A DNA stretch of 64,000 nt, taken from positions 1,387,308 through 1,451,307 of the forward strand of contig NZ_KB907784.1 of NCBI RefSeq assembly GCF_000382185.1, given 5' to 3'. This DNA comes from Bordetella sp. FB-8. GTDB taxonomy: Bacteria > Pseudomonadota > Gammaproteobacteria > Burkholderiales > Burkholderiaceae_B. The position numbers and the translations under genes are program-made. The notes beneath the pieces were generated by a model. That model worked only from the letters and a program-made list of their open reading frames with translations. It was not told where the DNA came from and made no database searches. This document shows, one piece after another, positions 17,629-25,928 of the stretch. Within the stretch, counting starts at the first letter, position 1. Each line of letters begins with the position of its first letter.

Positions 17629-18120
17629 ATGCGCGGCATCTATCTGGCGGGGTTCGACGTATTTCGCGCCGACGCCGCGCGGCAGGGTGAGCGCCTCAAG
17701 GCCCTGTGCCTGGCGCACGGCTTTGATGGATTCTACCCACTGGATAACGCCCTGCCCGCCGGTCTTGCCGGCCGCGCGGCGGCGCAGTGGATCTACGAGC
17801 AGAACATCGGCCTGATACGCAGGGCCGATCTGATCATGGCCAATCTCAACGCGTTTCGCGGCCTCGAACCCGATTCCGGCACGGCCTTCGAGGTGGGGTA
17901 TGGCGCGGCCCTGGGCAAGCCGGTATGGGCCTATACCGATGATGCCCGCCCGCTGGTGGCGCAGGCAGGAACGGGACGCGAGGCTGCGCGCATCGTCGAT
18001 GCGCAGGGCTATACGGTCGAGGATTTCGGTCTGAATGTGAATCTCATGCTGGCCTGCGCGGCGCGCGTGATCGTGGGTGACGCGCAGGCCTGCCTGCGGC
18101 AAATCGCCGCTGCGGCCTGA
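17629..18120 (+). CDS. Nucleoside 2-deoxyribosyltransferase
   Basis: A 163-residue protein of the nucleoside 2-deoxyribosyltransferase family, which exchanges bases between deoxynucleosides. Family marks are the opening GIYLAGFDVF, the RRADLIMANLNAFRGLEPDSGTAFEVGYGAALGKPVWAY block with the catalytic Glu region, and a C-terminal NLMLACAARVI. The length is normal. It lies 41 bp after the PanE-like gene and is convergent with ribB; a hairpin spans its last codons. Confidence 0.88.
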   Translation: MRGIYLAGFDVFRADAARQGERLKALCLAHGFDGFYPLDNALPAGLAGRAAAQWIYEQNIGLIRRADLIMANLNAFRGLEPDSGTAFEVGYGAALGKPVWAYTDDARPLVAQAGTGREAARIVDAQGYTVEDFGLNVNLMLACAARVIVGDAQACLRQIAAAA

Positions 18121-18136
18121 CTGGCCGCGGCGATTT
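18101..18136. terminator. Bidirectional hairpin between convergent genes
   Basis: A strong stem with arms AAATCGCCGC...GCGGCC and GGCCGC...GGCGATTT, a TGACT loop and a small bulge. It overlaps the last codons of the deoxyribosyltransferase gene and sits just past the ribB stop. The flanking A/T ends give short U-tracts in both directions. Confidence 0.5.
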
Positions 18137-18148
18137 CAGGCATTGCGC

Positions 18149-18820
18149 TCAGGCAGCGCGGGCCAAGTCGCCGGCGCTAGCGGCCTGTTCGTCCTGCAGG
18201 CCGCGCATGTGTTGCGCCAGCTCGGCGATATGCAACGCGGCCAGCCCGTTTGCCGCGGCGTAACGGGCCAGCTCCTCGCCGCGCATCATGGTGCCGTCGG
18301 GGTTCATCAGCTCGCACAGCACGCCGGCCGGACTCAGGCCTGCCAGCCTGGCCAGGTCGACCGATCCCTCGGTGTGTCCGCGCCGGGCCAGCACGCCGCC
18401 GGGCTGCGCGCGCAGCGGGAATACATGGCCGGGGCTGACGAGGTCGGCGCGCGCCGCATCCGGCGCGACGGCCGCCTTGATGGTCGTGACGCGGTCGGCC
18501 GCCGAAACGCCCGTGGTCACGCCTTGGCGCGCCTCGACCGATACGGTGAACGCCGTGCCGTGGCGGCTGCCGTTGTCGGCCACCATGGGCGTCAGGCCCA
18601 GGCGGTCCAGCGTCTGCCCGGGCAGGCACAGGCAGACGATGCCGCTGCCATCGCGGATCAGCTGGGCCATGACGGGTGTCGTGAGGGTGTCGGCCGCGAC
18701 GATGAGGTCGGCCTCGTTCTCGCGGATTAAGGGTTGCGAAAAACGTTCCAGGGCTGCTGACAGCCGAACGCAACGGCACTGGCGCGGGCAACTGCCCGCG
18801 CCGTGATCGCGTCGACACAT
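18149..18820 (-). CDS. ribB: 3,4-dihydroxy-2-butanone-4-phosphate synthase, N terminus damaged
   Basis: Riboflavin-pathway enzyme making the four-carbon unit from ribulose 5-phosphate. Most of the fold is intact: [78 protein letters not shown] and [13 protein letters not shown]. The N terminus is odd. Between AALERF and RENEADL only five residues remain where the family has about thirteen, so the acidic VDDxD strand is missing, and upstream residues are unlike any RibB. The only in-frame ATG abuts the 3' end of the FMN riboswitch. Either the gene has lost its 5' end or it makes an impaired enzyme; a functional copy (ribB or ribBA) may exist elsewhere. Confidence 0.75.
   Translation of the reverse strand: MCRRDHGAGSCPRQCRCVRLSAALERFSQPLIRENEADLIVAADTLTTPVMAQLIRDGSGIVCLCLPGQTLDRLGLTPMVADNGSRHGTAFTVSVEARQGVTTGVSAADRVTTIKAAVAPDAARADLVSPGHVFPLRAQPGGVLARRGHTEGSVDLARLAGLSPAGVLCELMNPDGTMMRGEELARYAAANGLAALHIAELAQHMRGLQDEQAASAGDLARAA
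18781..18802 (-). other. GC-rich stem-loop in the riboswitch expression platform
   Basis: GGCGCGGGCA-AC-TGCCCGCGCC forms a 10-bp stem with a very small loop, 20 bp past the aptamer in the direction of ribB transcription. A second short stem (GGCTG/CAGCC) and a TTTTT run follow at about 18733-18764. These may be the regulatory hairpins of the expression platform, here lying inside the annotated ribB frame. Confidence 0.45.
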
Positions 18821-18975
18821 CTTCTCTCATCCGGACTATGACCGTCGGCCCTGGCATCGCACCAGATCTGCTGTCCCTGTCCCCGATGCGGATCCGCATC
18901 GGGGACAGGCGCTCGCGGGCTCGCCGCATTGCGCGGCATACCGCCGGTGGGGAATTTCGCCCCGCCCTGAAGACG
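18821..18975 (-). promoter_or_regulatory. FMN riboswitch (RFN element)
   Basis: On the minus strand the aptamer reads GGGCGGGGCGAAATTCCCCA then CCGGCGGTA, GCCCGCGAGC, CAGATCTGGTG, GGGCCGACGGTCATAGTCC and GGATGAGAGAAG. These are the conserved joining and helix segments of the FMN riboswitch in the right order. It lies directly before ribB and should shut it off at high FMN. A variable helix is expanded into a 34-bp perfect palindrome at 18876-18909. Confidence 0.92.
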
Positions 18976-19025
18976 TACTGTTGGACCGCGCAAGGCGCGC
19001 GGCCCAGGCGTATTTTACGCTTGGC

Positions 19026-19508
19026 TTATTTCTTGTTTTTCTTGCCGGGCAGCGCCAGCATGGTGCCGCGGCAGGAAGGCGCGCCGCACAGGCAGCGGTA
19101 GCTTTCCTTGAGCGTCTTGGTGATGCGCCCGTCCATCACCAGGCCGTAGTCGTAGGACAGTTCCTCGCCGCGCTTGATGTCCCGCGCCGCGACGATATAG
19201 ACGCGTTTGCCGCCTTTGCTTTCCTGCGACTCGCAATTGGGTTCGCAGCCATGGTTGATCCAGCGCGCATCGTTGCCCTGGTCGCCGCCGTCGATGATCT
19301 TGCCGGAAGACAGCGAGAAGAAGAACGTATGGAAAGGATCATCCGGATTGGTGGGGTGGCGCCGGTCGGCCTCTTTGTCGGAGATGTGTTTGCCCGTGTA
19401 TTCGATGATGCGTGTGCCCGCCGGGATCTTGCGCGTGGCGAACACGCCGTTGCCGTGCAGCTTGGAGCGGCGCACGATGTGCCAGGGCTTTTCGGTGTCG
19501 ATAGTCAT
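19026..19508 (-). CDS. SET-domain protein-lysine methyltransferase
   Basis: A 160-residue stand-alone SET-domain protein. It begins VRRSKLHGNGVFATRKIPAGTRIIEYTG, has the SAM/pseudoknot motif RWINHGCEPNCES and GEELSYDYG, and ends with a post-SET-like CLCGAPSCRG cysteine cluster and a lysine-rich tail. SET enzymes methylate lysines; bacterial members act on ribosomal or nucleoid proteins where studied. The start at 19508 (MTIDTEK) is preferred to an upstream in-frame Met at 19595. It is downstream of the Lrp-type gene on the same strand, with 93 bp between. Confidence 0.87.
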   Translation of the reverse strand: MTIDTEKPWHIVRRSKLHGNGVFATRKIPAGTRIIEYTGKHISDKEADRRHPTNPDDPFHTFFFSLSSGKIIDGGDQGNDARWINHGCEPNCESQESKGGKRVYIVAARDIKRGEELSYDYGLVMDGRITKTLKESYRCLCGAPSCRGTMLALPGKKNKK

Positions 19509-19601
19509 GTGGGGGGGCTGAAGACGCGAGCCCGTCGCGGGCACGTGAGCGCGAATTATAGGATAGGGGTGTTGCCTGGCGACGACGCGCGCCATGGGGG
19601 C

Positions 19602-20078
19602 TCATGCCGCTGGCGCGACCGCCGACAGCGGCAGGCGCGATTGCTTCAGGCTGCGCAGCACGAAGCCCGATTTGCTGTGGCGTATGCCGGGGATGCGATA
19701 AAGCCGTTCGCGCAGCAACCGCTCGTAGTCGCGCGTGTCGCGCACGGCGATGCGGATGATGTAGTCGTAGTCGCCCGACACCAAAAAGGCCTCGAGCACC
19801 TCGGGGATCTCGGCCAACGCCCTGCCGAACTCGTAGAGGGTGGCGTCGCTGTGGCTCTCCAGCGTGACGTGCACGATGACCGTATCCATGAAGCCCAGGG
19901 CCTCGGGAGAGATGTCCGCCGTGTAGCCGCGGATAACGCCCTCGCGCTCCATGCGTTTGATGCGGTTCCAGCAGGGCGTGGCCGACAGTCCCACGGCCGC
20001 GCCGATGTCGTTCAGGCTGGCGCGGGCATCGTCCTGCAGGACCTTGAGAATGGCAAGATCGAATTTGTCCAGGTGCAT
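19602..20078 (-). CDS. Lrp/AsnC-family transcriptional regulator
   Basis: A 158-residue feast/famine regulator. The N-terminal winged HTH reads LDKFDLAILKVLQDDARASLNDIGAAVGLSATPCWNRIKRME, and the C-terminal RAM domain has the GDYDYIIRIAVRDTRDYERLL pattern. It probably senses an amino acid and acts on the divergent acetolactate-synthase gene across a very AT-rich 93-bp gap. Its name cannot be told apart among Lrp, BkdR and related members. Confidence 0.92.
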   Translation of the reverse strand: MHLDKFDLAILKVLQDDARASLNDIGAAVGLSATPCWNRIKRMEREGVIRGYTADISPEALGFMDTVIVHVTLESHSDATLYEFGRALAEIPEVLEAFLVSGDYDYIIRIAVRDTRDYERLLRERLYRIPGIRHSKSGFVLRSLKQSRLPLSAVAPAA

Positions 20079-20171
20079 TTTCTTTATATTCTAAAATTTG
20101 AAGATTAATTTACTTGATAGTTCTTTAAATAGAAGAAAATAAGACGAAAATTCTTCGATTTGGCCGATAAG
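20079..20171. promoter_or_regulatory. AT-rich divergent regulatory region (Lrp-type / acetolactate synthase)
   Basis: A 93-bp gap that is strikingly AT-rich for this genome. It contains repeated AATTT/AAATT and GAAGAAAAT...AAAATTCTTC stretches. Lrp-type proteins bind such bent DNA, so autoregulation and control of the synthase gene are likely. Confidence 0.5.
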
Positions 20172-21998
20172 ATGGTCAGCATGAACGATCGCCTTCCCGC
20201 CCCCCTGCTGGCCACCCTGGACGGGGTGGCCTGCGCCGATGCCAGCGACGAACAACCGGCCGCCAACGGCGCGCGCCGCCTGCTCGACGCCTTGATCGCC
20301 TGCGGCGTCGACACCGTGTTCGGCTATCCGGGCGGCGCGGTGCTGCCGCTGTACGACGCCCTGCATGCCGAGCCGCGTATCCGACATGTGCTGGTGCGCC
20401 ACGAGCAGGCCGCCGTGCACGCGGCCGAAGGCTATGCGCGCAGCACCGGCAAGCCGGGCGTGGTGTTCGTCACCTCCGGCCCGGGCATGGCCAATACCAC
20501 TTCCGGTTTGCTCGACGCCTGGTGCGATTCAATACCCGTGCTGTGCGTGAGTGGCCAGGTCGCGACGGCGGCCATCGGCACCGATGCCTTCCAGGAATGC
20601 GACGCGCTGGGCATTTCGCGCTCGGTGACCAAGTGGAATGTGCAGATACGCGATGCGCGCGACGTGGCGGACGTCGTCGCGCGTGCCTATGCCTTGACGC
20701 AGCAGGGGCGGCCCGGCCCCGTGCTGGTGGATTTTCCCAAGGACGTGCAATTGGCCGTCGCGGCGTCGAAGGATCGGGACGGCGATGCGCCGCGCACGGC
20801 CGCGCTGAGCGCACAGCGCCAGGCGGGCAAGCGCGAGCAGCGCATTGCCCAGGGCGCGGTGCAGCGCGCCGTGGAGCTGATCGCGCAGTCGCGCCGGCCG
20901 GTGTTCTATGGTGGTGGCGGACTGATCAACGCCGGCCCCCAGGCCTGCGCCGCGTTCGCGCAACTGGTGCGGACCACCGGCGCGCCGTGCACGCTGACGC
21001 TGATGGGCCTGGGCGCCTTTCCTGCCAGCGACCCGCAATTCGTGGGCATGCTGGGCATGCACGGCACGCTCGAAGCCAACCTGGCCATGCACCAGGCCGA
21101 TCTGGTGGTGTGCGTGGGCGCGCGTTTCGATGATCGCATCACCGGCAAGCTGGCCGACTTCTGTCCGCGCGCGCGCAAGATCCACCTGGACATCGACCCG
21201 GCCTCGATCAACAAGGTGGTGCGGGTGGACGTGGCGCTGGTGGGCGATGCTCTGCCCCTGGTGCAGGCGCTGCGCGAAGGATTGAAGCAGCGCGAGCTGC
21301 CGCTCGAGCGCCTGGGCGACTGGTGGTCCCGCATCGCAGGCTGGCGCGCGCAGCGCTGCCTGGATTATGTCGAAAGCGCGGACGCCATCCTGCCGCAGCA
21401 GTTGATGCGCCGCCTCGATGCCGCCCTGGCAGAGCGCGACGCCATCGTGTCCACCGACGTGGGCCAGCACCAGATGTGGGCCGCGCAGTACCTGCGCTTT
21501 GACCGCCCCAACCGCTGGCTGACCTCGGGCGGCGCGGGCACGATGGGCTACGGCCTGCCGGCCGCGATCGGCGCGCAGATCGCGCACCCCACTTCGACCG
21601 TGGTGTGCGTGAGCGGCGATGCGTCGGTGTTGATGAACATCCAGGAACTGGCCACGGCGACCCAGCACCGAACGCCGGTCAAGGTCGTGCTGTGCAACAA
21701 CGGCTACATGGGCATGGTGCGTCAATGGCAGGAGTTGATACACGGCGGGCGCTACAGCCACAGCTATAACGAGGCCTTGCCCGATTTCGTGGCGCTGGCC
21801 CGCGCTTTCGGCTGGCAGGCCGAGCGGGTGAGTGATCCCGCGCAGCTGGACGCGGCGCTGGCGCGCTGCTTGGAACATCCCGGCCCGTATTTCCTGGATG
21901 CGGTGGTCATGGCGCAGGAAAACTGCTTTCCCATGATTCCGGCCGGAGGTGGACACAACCGCATCATGTTGGCTGAAGACCGCTGGCACGAAGAATAG
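20172..21998 (+). CDS. Thiamine-diphosphate-dependent acetolactate synthase large subunit
   Basis: A 608-residue acetolactate-synthase-type enzyme, which joins two pyruvates or pyruvate and 2-ketobutyrate. The catalytic Glu lies in [20 protein letters not shown], the quinone/FAD-like middle domain has [15 protein letters not shown] and [11 protein letters not shown], and the ThDP/Mg site is [14 protein letters not shown]...[15 protein letters not shown]. No small regulatory subunit gene follows, so it may be a catabolic or unpartnered form, or use an ilvH product from elsewhere. It has a ~35-residue N-terminal extension. Start candidates are 20172 and 20181. It is divergent from the Lrp-type regulator. 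Confidence 0.88.
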   Translation: MVSMNDRLPAPLLATLDGVACADASDEQPAANGARRLLDALIACGVDTVFGYPGGAVLPLYDALHAEPRIRHVLVRHEQAAVHAAEGYARSTGKPGVVFVTSGPGMANTTSGLLDAWCDSIPVLCVSGQVATAAIGTDAFQECDALGISRSVTKWNVQIRDARDVADVVARAYALTQQGRPGPVLVDFPKDVQLAVAASKDRDGDAPRTAALSAQRQAGKREQRIAQGAVQRAVELIAQSRRPVFYGGGGLINAGPQACAAFAQLVRTTGAPCTLTLMGLGAFPASDPQFVGMLGMHGTLEANLAMHQADLVVCVGARFDDRITGKLADFCPRARKIHLDIDPASINKVVRVDVALVGDALPLVQALREGLKQRELPLERLGDWWSRIAGWRAQRCLDYVESADAILPQQLMRRLDAALAERDAIVSTDVGQHQMWAAQYLRFDRPNRWLTSGGAGTMGYGLPAAIGAQIAHPTSTVVCVSGDASVLMNIQELATATQHRTPVKVVLCNNGYMGMVRQWQELIHGGRYSHSYNEALPDFVALARAFGWQAERVSDPAQLDAALARCLEHPGPYFLDAVVMAQENCFPMIPAGGGHNRIMLAEDRWHEE

Positions 21999-22063
21999 CG
22001 CAGTGCAGCATGGCCGGGTGACATGGACTTGTCACATGCGCGGCGTAAGCTGGCCGCTTGAAA

Positions 22064-22077
22064 TGAAAACGTTTTCA
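22064..22077. promoter_or_regulatory. LacI-type operator before the regulator gene
   Basis: TGAAAACGTTTTCA is a perfect 14-bp palindrome of the LacI/GalR class with a central CpG, 29 bp before the GTG start of the LacI-type gene. A near copy lies at 27819-27832 before the second ABC operon. Confidence 0.75.
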
Positions 22078-22105
22078 GTCAAGCGTCGAACCCAGGTGCC
22101 GCGTC

Positions 22106-23149
22106 GTGCCCCGTAAAGCTGCCAGCCGTTCATCCATCGTCGAGGTCGCCCGCAAGTCAGGCGTGTCTCCCGCGACCGTATCGCGCGCATTCAATCAGCC
22201 CGAGCTGCTCAAGCCGGCCACGCTGGCGCGCATCAAGGCGGTGGCGCGCAACGATGGCTTTCGCCCCAACCGCGTGGGCCGCAGCCTGCGCGCCGGCAGC
22301 ACGCGCACCATCGGCCTTTTGCTGCCGACGCTGAGCAACCCCGTCTTCGCCGAATGCTTCGAAGGCGCCGAGCGGCACGCACGCCAGGCAGGCTACAGCG
22401 TCATGATGGCGACCACCGGTTACGTGCCCGAAGTCGAGGCCACGGTGGTGCAGGCTTTCCTCGACCACCAGATCGATGGACTCATACTTACCGTCGGCAC
22501 GCCGGTGCGCAACGCGGCCCTGCAGATGCTGCAGGCGGTCGATATGCCGCACATGCTGGTCTACAACGAGTCCGGCAAGCATCCCTTCGTTTCGGTCGAC
22601 AACCGCGCCGCCGCGCGCGAGATGATGCAGGCCCTGGCCGCGCTGGGCCATCGGCGCATCGCCGTCGCCACCGGCCCGCTGCCCGAGTCCGACCGCGCCC
22701 GCCGGCGCCTGGACGGGGCGCGCGCCCAAGCGCTCGCGCTGGGTCTGGGCGAGGTCGGGCACCTCGTCATGCCGGCGCATACCGCGGCCGACCGCGACGT
22801 TCTGCAGGCTGCGCTGAGCGGCCCGGATGCGCCTACGGCGCTGTTCTGCTCCAACGACCTGCTGGCCGCCTCGGTCATCAAGCACCTGGTGGCCATGGGA
22901 TATGCCGTGCCGCGCGATCTCTCGGTGTGCGGTTTCGACGGCACGGCCATCGGAACGCTGATGGTGCCTTCGCTGACTTCCGTGGAACAGCCCAGCCGCC
23001 AGATCGGCGCCACGGCCTGCGCCCAGTTATTGGCTTGCCTGCAAGGAGGCCAAATCCGTTCGGTGCGTTTGCCGCACCGGATTCTCCCGGGGGGCACGGT
23101 TGCCGCGCCCCCCACATCCACTCGTACCGCGAGGAGAAAGACTCCATGA
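22106..23149 (+). CDS. LacI-family transcriptional regulator
   Basis: A 347-residue LacI/GalR repressor. Residues ~9-55 are the HTH (IVEVARKSGVSPATVSRAFNQPELLKPATLARI) with the hinge helix NRVGRSLRAGSTRTIGLLLP. The rest is a periplasmic-binding-like effector domain (TALFCSNDLLAASVIKHL, GFDGTAIGTLMVPSLTSV). It starts with GTG. It overlaps the next gene by ATGA and therefore heads the ABC importer operon. Palindromes of its class before its own start and before the second importer suggest it controls the whole 22-32 kb set. Confidence 0.93.
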   Translation: MPRKAASRSSIVEVARKSGVSPATVSRAFNQPELLKPATLARIKAVARNDGFRPNRVGRSLRAGSTRTIGLLLPTLSNPVFAECFEGAERHARQAGYSVMMATTGYVPEVEATVVQAFLDHQIDGLILTVGTPVRNAALQMLQAVDMPHMLVYNESGKHPFVSVDNRAAAREMMQALAALGHRRIAVATGPLPESDRARRRLDGARAQALALGLGEVGHLVMPAHTAADRDVLQAALSGPDAPTALFCSNDLLAASVIKHLVAMGYAVPRDLSVCGFDGTAIGTLMVPSLTSVEQPSRQIGATACAQLLACLQGGQIRSVRLPHRILPGGTVAAPPTSTRTARRKTP

Positions 23150-24159
23150 AACGCATGATCAACATCGCGCTGGGCGGCGCGCTGCTTGCCCTGGCGATCG
23201 GTGCCACGGGCGCCCAGGCCGCCGAGACGGCAATCTGCTACAACTGCCCGCCGGAATGGGCCGATTGGGCCGGTCAGATCAAGGCCATCAAGCAAGCCAC
23301 CGGTGTCGTCGTTCCGCCGGACGACAAGAATTCGGGCCAGGCTCTGGCCGCGATCGCGGCCGAGAAAGCCAACCCCGTGGCCGACGTGACCTACTTGGGC
23401 GTGACCTTCGGCATCCAGGCTGCCAAGCAAGGCCTGGTGCAGCCATACAAGCCGGCCCATTGGGACGACATTCCCGCTGGCCTGAAGGACCCGGACGGCA
23501 AGTGGTTCGCCATTCATTCGGGCACCATGGGCTTCATGGTCAATGTGGCCGCGCTGCATGGCAAGCCGGTGCCCAAGTCGTGGGCCGACCTGCTCAAGCC
23601 CGAATACAAAGGCATGATCGGCTACCTGGACCCGGCGTCGGCCTTCGTGGGCTATGTGGGCGCCGTGGCGGTCAACCGCGCACTGGGCGGTACGCTGGAC
23701 AATTTCACGCCCGCCATCGACTGGTTCAAGAAACTGCAGGCGAACCAGCCGATCGTTCCCAAGCAGACGGCCTATGCCCGGGTGCTCTCGGGCGAAATTC
23801 CGATCCTGCTCGACTATGACTTCGACGCCTACCGCGCCAAATATTCCGACGGCGCCAATGTCGCCTTTGTGATTCCCGCCGAAGGCACGATCACCGTGCC
23901 CTATGTCATGGCCATGGTCGCCAATGCTCCGGACCCTGCCAACGCCCACAAGGTGCTGGATTTCGTGCTGTCGGACAAGGGCCAGGCGCTATGGGCCAAC
24001 GCCTACCTGCGTCCGGTGCGTGCCAGCGCGATATCGCCCGAGGCGCAGAAGAAATTCCTGCCCGCCAGCGACTATGCCCGCGCTGGTACGGTGGACTACC
24101 AGAAGATGGCCGACGTCGAGCGCGCCTTCTCGGACCGCTACGCCAAGGAAGTTCACTGA
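23146..24159 (+). CDS. ABC importer 1: periplasmic substrate-binding protein
   Basis: A 337-residue secreted binding protein with a clear signal peptide (MKRMINIALGGALLALAIGATGAQAA). The mature part resembles the iron/polyamine/2-aminoethylphosphonate class of type II binding proteins (YLGVTFGIQAAKQGLVQPY, SGTMGFMVNVAALHGKPVPKSWADLLKPEYKGMIGY, LDFVLSDKGQALWANAYLRPVR). GAGGAG lies ahead of the ATG. It overlaps the LacI-type gene by 4 bp and precedes two permease genes. The ligand is unknown; the phosphodiesterase gene downstream hints at an organophosphate. Confidence 0.88.
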   Translation: MKRMINIALGGALLALAIGATGAQAAETAICYNCPPEWADWAGQIKAIKQATGVVVPPDDKNSGQALAAIAAEKANPVADVTYLGVTFGIQAAKQGLVQPYKPAHWDDIPAGLKDPDGKWFAIHSGTMGFMVNVAALHGKPVPKSWADLLKPEYKGMIGYLDPASAFVGYVGAVAVNRALGGTLDNFTPAIDWFKKLQANQPIVPKQTAYARVLSGEIPILLDYDFDAYRAKYSDGANVAFVIPAEGTITVPYVMAMVANAPDPANAHKVLDFVLSDKGQALWANAYLRPVRASAISPEAQKKFLPASDYARAGTVDYQKMADVERAFSDRYAKEVH

Positions 24160-24161
24160 CC

Positions 24162-24980
24162 ATGCGGCGCCGCGGATGGCTGATCTTCGCCGCGCCGGCC
24201 GCGGCGCTGTTCCTGGCGTTCTGGCTGCTGCCCATGGCCGAGTTGGCGCTGCGCGGTGCCAGCCCGGTGCATGGGCATTCGGCCTACATGGCCGTGGTGA
24301 GCACGCCGCGCTATTGGCGCAGCCTCTTGAACACGGTCGCCCTATCGCTGGCCGCGATGCTGGTCACCCTGCTGATCTGCCTGCCGGTCGGGCGCTTCCT
24401 GGCCTGGCATCGCGCGTTTCCCGGCCGCCGCGTGCTGGTGGGGCTGTTGATGTTTCCCATGTCATTTCCCGGCGTGGTGGTGGGTTTTCTGATCATTCTT
24501 CTGGCCGGACGCCAGGGCGTGATAAATCAGTTCGTCCAATGGCTGACAGGCGACTCGCTGGTGTTCGCCTACAACATGGGCGGCCTGTTCCTGGGCTATC
24601 TTTATTTTTCGCTGCCGCGCACGATAGGCGTGATCGAAGCGGCGGCCATGCAGCTCGATGCCAGCCTGATCGAGGCCGCCTGCACGCTGGGCGCCTCGGC
24701 CTGGCGGCGCTTTGCCGACATCGAACTGCCGGCGCTGCGGCCCGCGCTGATCGGTGCGGGCGCCATGAGCTTCGCCACCAATATGGGCGCCTTCGGCACC
24801 GTGTTCACGCTGGGCACCAATATCGACGTGCTGCCCATGACCATCTACAACGAGTTCACCAACTACGCCGACATCCCGGTCGCGGCGGCGCTGTCCATCG
24901 TGCTGGGCCTGGCTACCTGGGCAGTGTTGTTCGTCGCGCACAGCGTGGCTGGATCGAACGAAAGAGGAGCCGGCGCATGA
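24162..24980 (+). CDS. ABC importer 1: permease A
   Basis: A 272-residue inner-membrane permease with about six transmembrane helices and the cytoplasmic EAA loop EAACTLGASAWRRFADIELPALRPALIGA that contacts the ATPase. It begins 2 bp after the binding-protein stop. Its own stop overlaps the start of a 36-codon micro-ORF by ATGA. The type matches the paired permeases of iron/polyamine/phosphonate importers. Confidence 0.9.
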   Translation: MRRRGWLIFAAPAAALFLAFWLLPMAELALRGASPVHGHSAYMAVVSTPRYWRSLLNTVALSLAAMLVTLLICLPVGRFLAWHRAFPGRRVLVGLLMFPMSFPGVVVGFLIILLAGRQGVINQFVQWLTGDSLVFAYNMGGLFLGYLYFSLPRTIGVIEAAAMQLDASLIEAACTLGASAWRRFADIELPALRPALIGAGAMSFATNMGAFGTVFTLGTNIDVLPMTIYNEFTNYADIPVAAALSIVLGLATWAVLFVAHSVAGSNERGAGA

Positions 24981-25087
24981 TGCCCATCCCCCGCCTCATA
25001 TTGCGTGTTCGGCGCCTTCCCCGGCAGGTGCGCGTGTCGCCCAGCCCGGGGCGACACGGCGCCAGGATCGGGAGGCATTATTTATGA
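24977..25087 (+). CDS. 36-codon micro-ORF coupled to both permease genes
   Basis: An ORF of 36 codons fills the gap between the two permease genes exactly. Its ATG overlaps the stop of permease A (ATGA) and its stop overlaps the start of permease B (ATGA). The product is arginine-rich (RLILRVRRLPRQVRVS) and matches nothing I recognise. It may simply pass ribosomes across the gap (translational coupling), or be a real micro-protein. A 9-bp stem at 25034-25057 lies inside it. Confidence 0.35.
   Translation: MMPIPRLILRVRRLPRQVRVSPSPGRHGARIGRHYL
25034..25057 (+). other. Intra-operon stem-loop
   Basis: GTGTCGCCC-AGCCCG-GGGCGACAC is a perfect 9-bp stem with a 6-base loop between the two permease genes, followed by the GGGAGG ribosome site of permease B. 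It may stabilise or modulate the operon mRNA. Confidence 0.45.
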
Positions 25088-25899
25088 GCGCGCTGCACTC
25101 GAAAACCGATACCCGCCTGGGCCTGGCCATCACATTGGCCGTGGCGGCCTTTCTCGTCGGTCCGGTGGTGCTGTCGATCCTTGCCGGCCTGACCAAGAAC
25201 TACTTCGTGGGCGTCTCCAGCGGGCTCACGCTGCGCTGGGTGGCACAGGTCTGGGACATGTACGACGGCACCGTCTGGCGATCACTGATCGTGGCCGTGA
25301 CGACGCTTGCCGTCTGTCTGCTCGCCGGCGTGCCGGCCGCCTGGGTGCTGACGCTGTACCGCGGCCGCCTGGCACGCGCGTTCGAGGAACTGCTGACCCT
25401 GCCGGTGGCCGTGCCAGGCCTGGCCACGGCGCTGGCGCTGATCATTTCCTGGGGTACGGTGCGGGGTCTGCGCACCAGTACGCTGTTCATTGTCATCGGC
25501 CATGTGCTGTTCACGCTGCCCTTCATGGTGCGCTCGGCGCGCGCCAGCATGACCGGAGCGGGCCTGGCGGTGCTGGACGAGGCGGCAGCCACGCTGGGCG
25601 CTTCGCACCTGCAGCGCTTTATGACCATCGTGGTGCCCAATGCCCGGCCGGGCATTCTTACGGGCGGCCTGACGGTGCTGACGCTGTCCATCGGTGAGTT
25701 CAACCTGACCTGGCTGCTGCATACGCCGCTTACTCAGACCCTGCCCGTGGGTCTGGCCGACAGCTACGCCTCGATGCGGCTGGAGGTGGCCTCCGCCTAT
25801 ACCCTGGTTTTTCTGCTGATGCTCCTGCCGCTGCTGGTGGGCCTGCAGTGGTTGGCCGGGCTGGATGCGCGCCGCACTGGCGCCGGCAAGAGCGCCTGA
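25084..25899 (+). CDS. ABC importer 1: permease B
   Basis: A 271-residue inner-membrane permease with about six hydrophobic segments and the EAA loop DEAAATLGASHLQRFMTIVVPNARPGILTG. It forms the second half of the transport channel with permease A. GGGAGG lies 9 bp before the ATG. The ATPase gene starts 29 bp downstream. Confidence 0.9.
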   Translation: MSALHSKTDTRLGLAITLAVAAFLVGPVVLSILAGLTKNYFVGVSSGLTLRWVAQVWDMYDGTVWRSLIVAVTTLAVCLLAGVPAAWVLTLYRGRLARAFEELLTLPVAVPGLATALALIISWGTVRGLRTSTLFIVIGHVLFTLPFMVRSARASMTGAGLAVLDEAAATLGASHLQRFMTIVVPNARPGILTGGLTVLTLSIGEFNLTWLLHTPLTQTLPVGLADSYASMRLEVASAYTLVFLLMLLPLLVGLQWLAGLDARRTGAGKSA

Positions 25900-25928
25900 A
25901 ATAACGCGACCGACTACGCCCTATCCCT

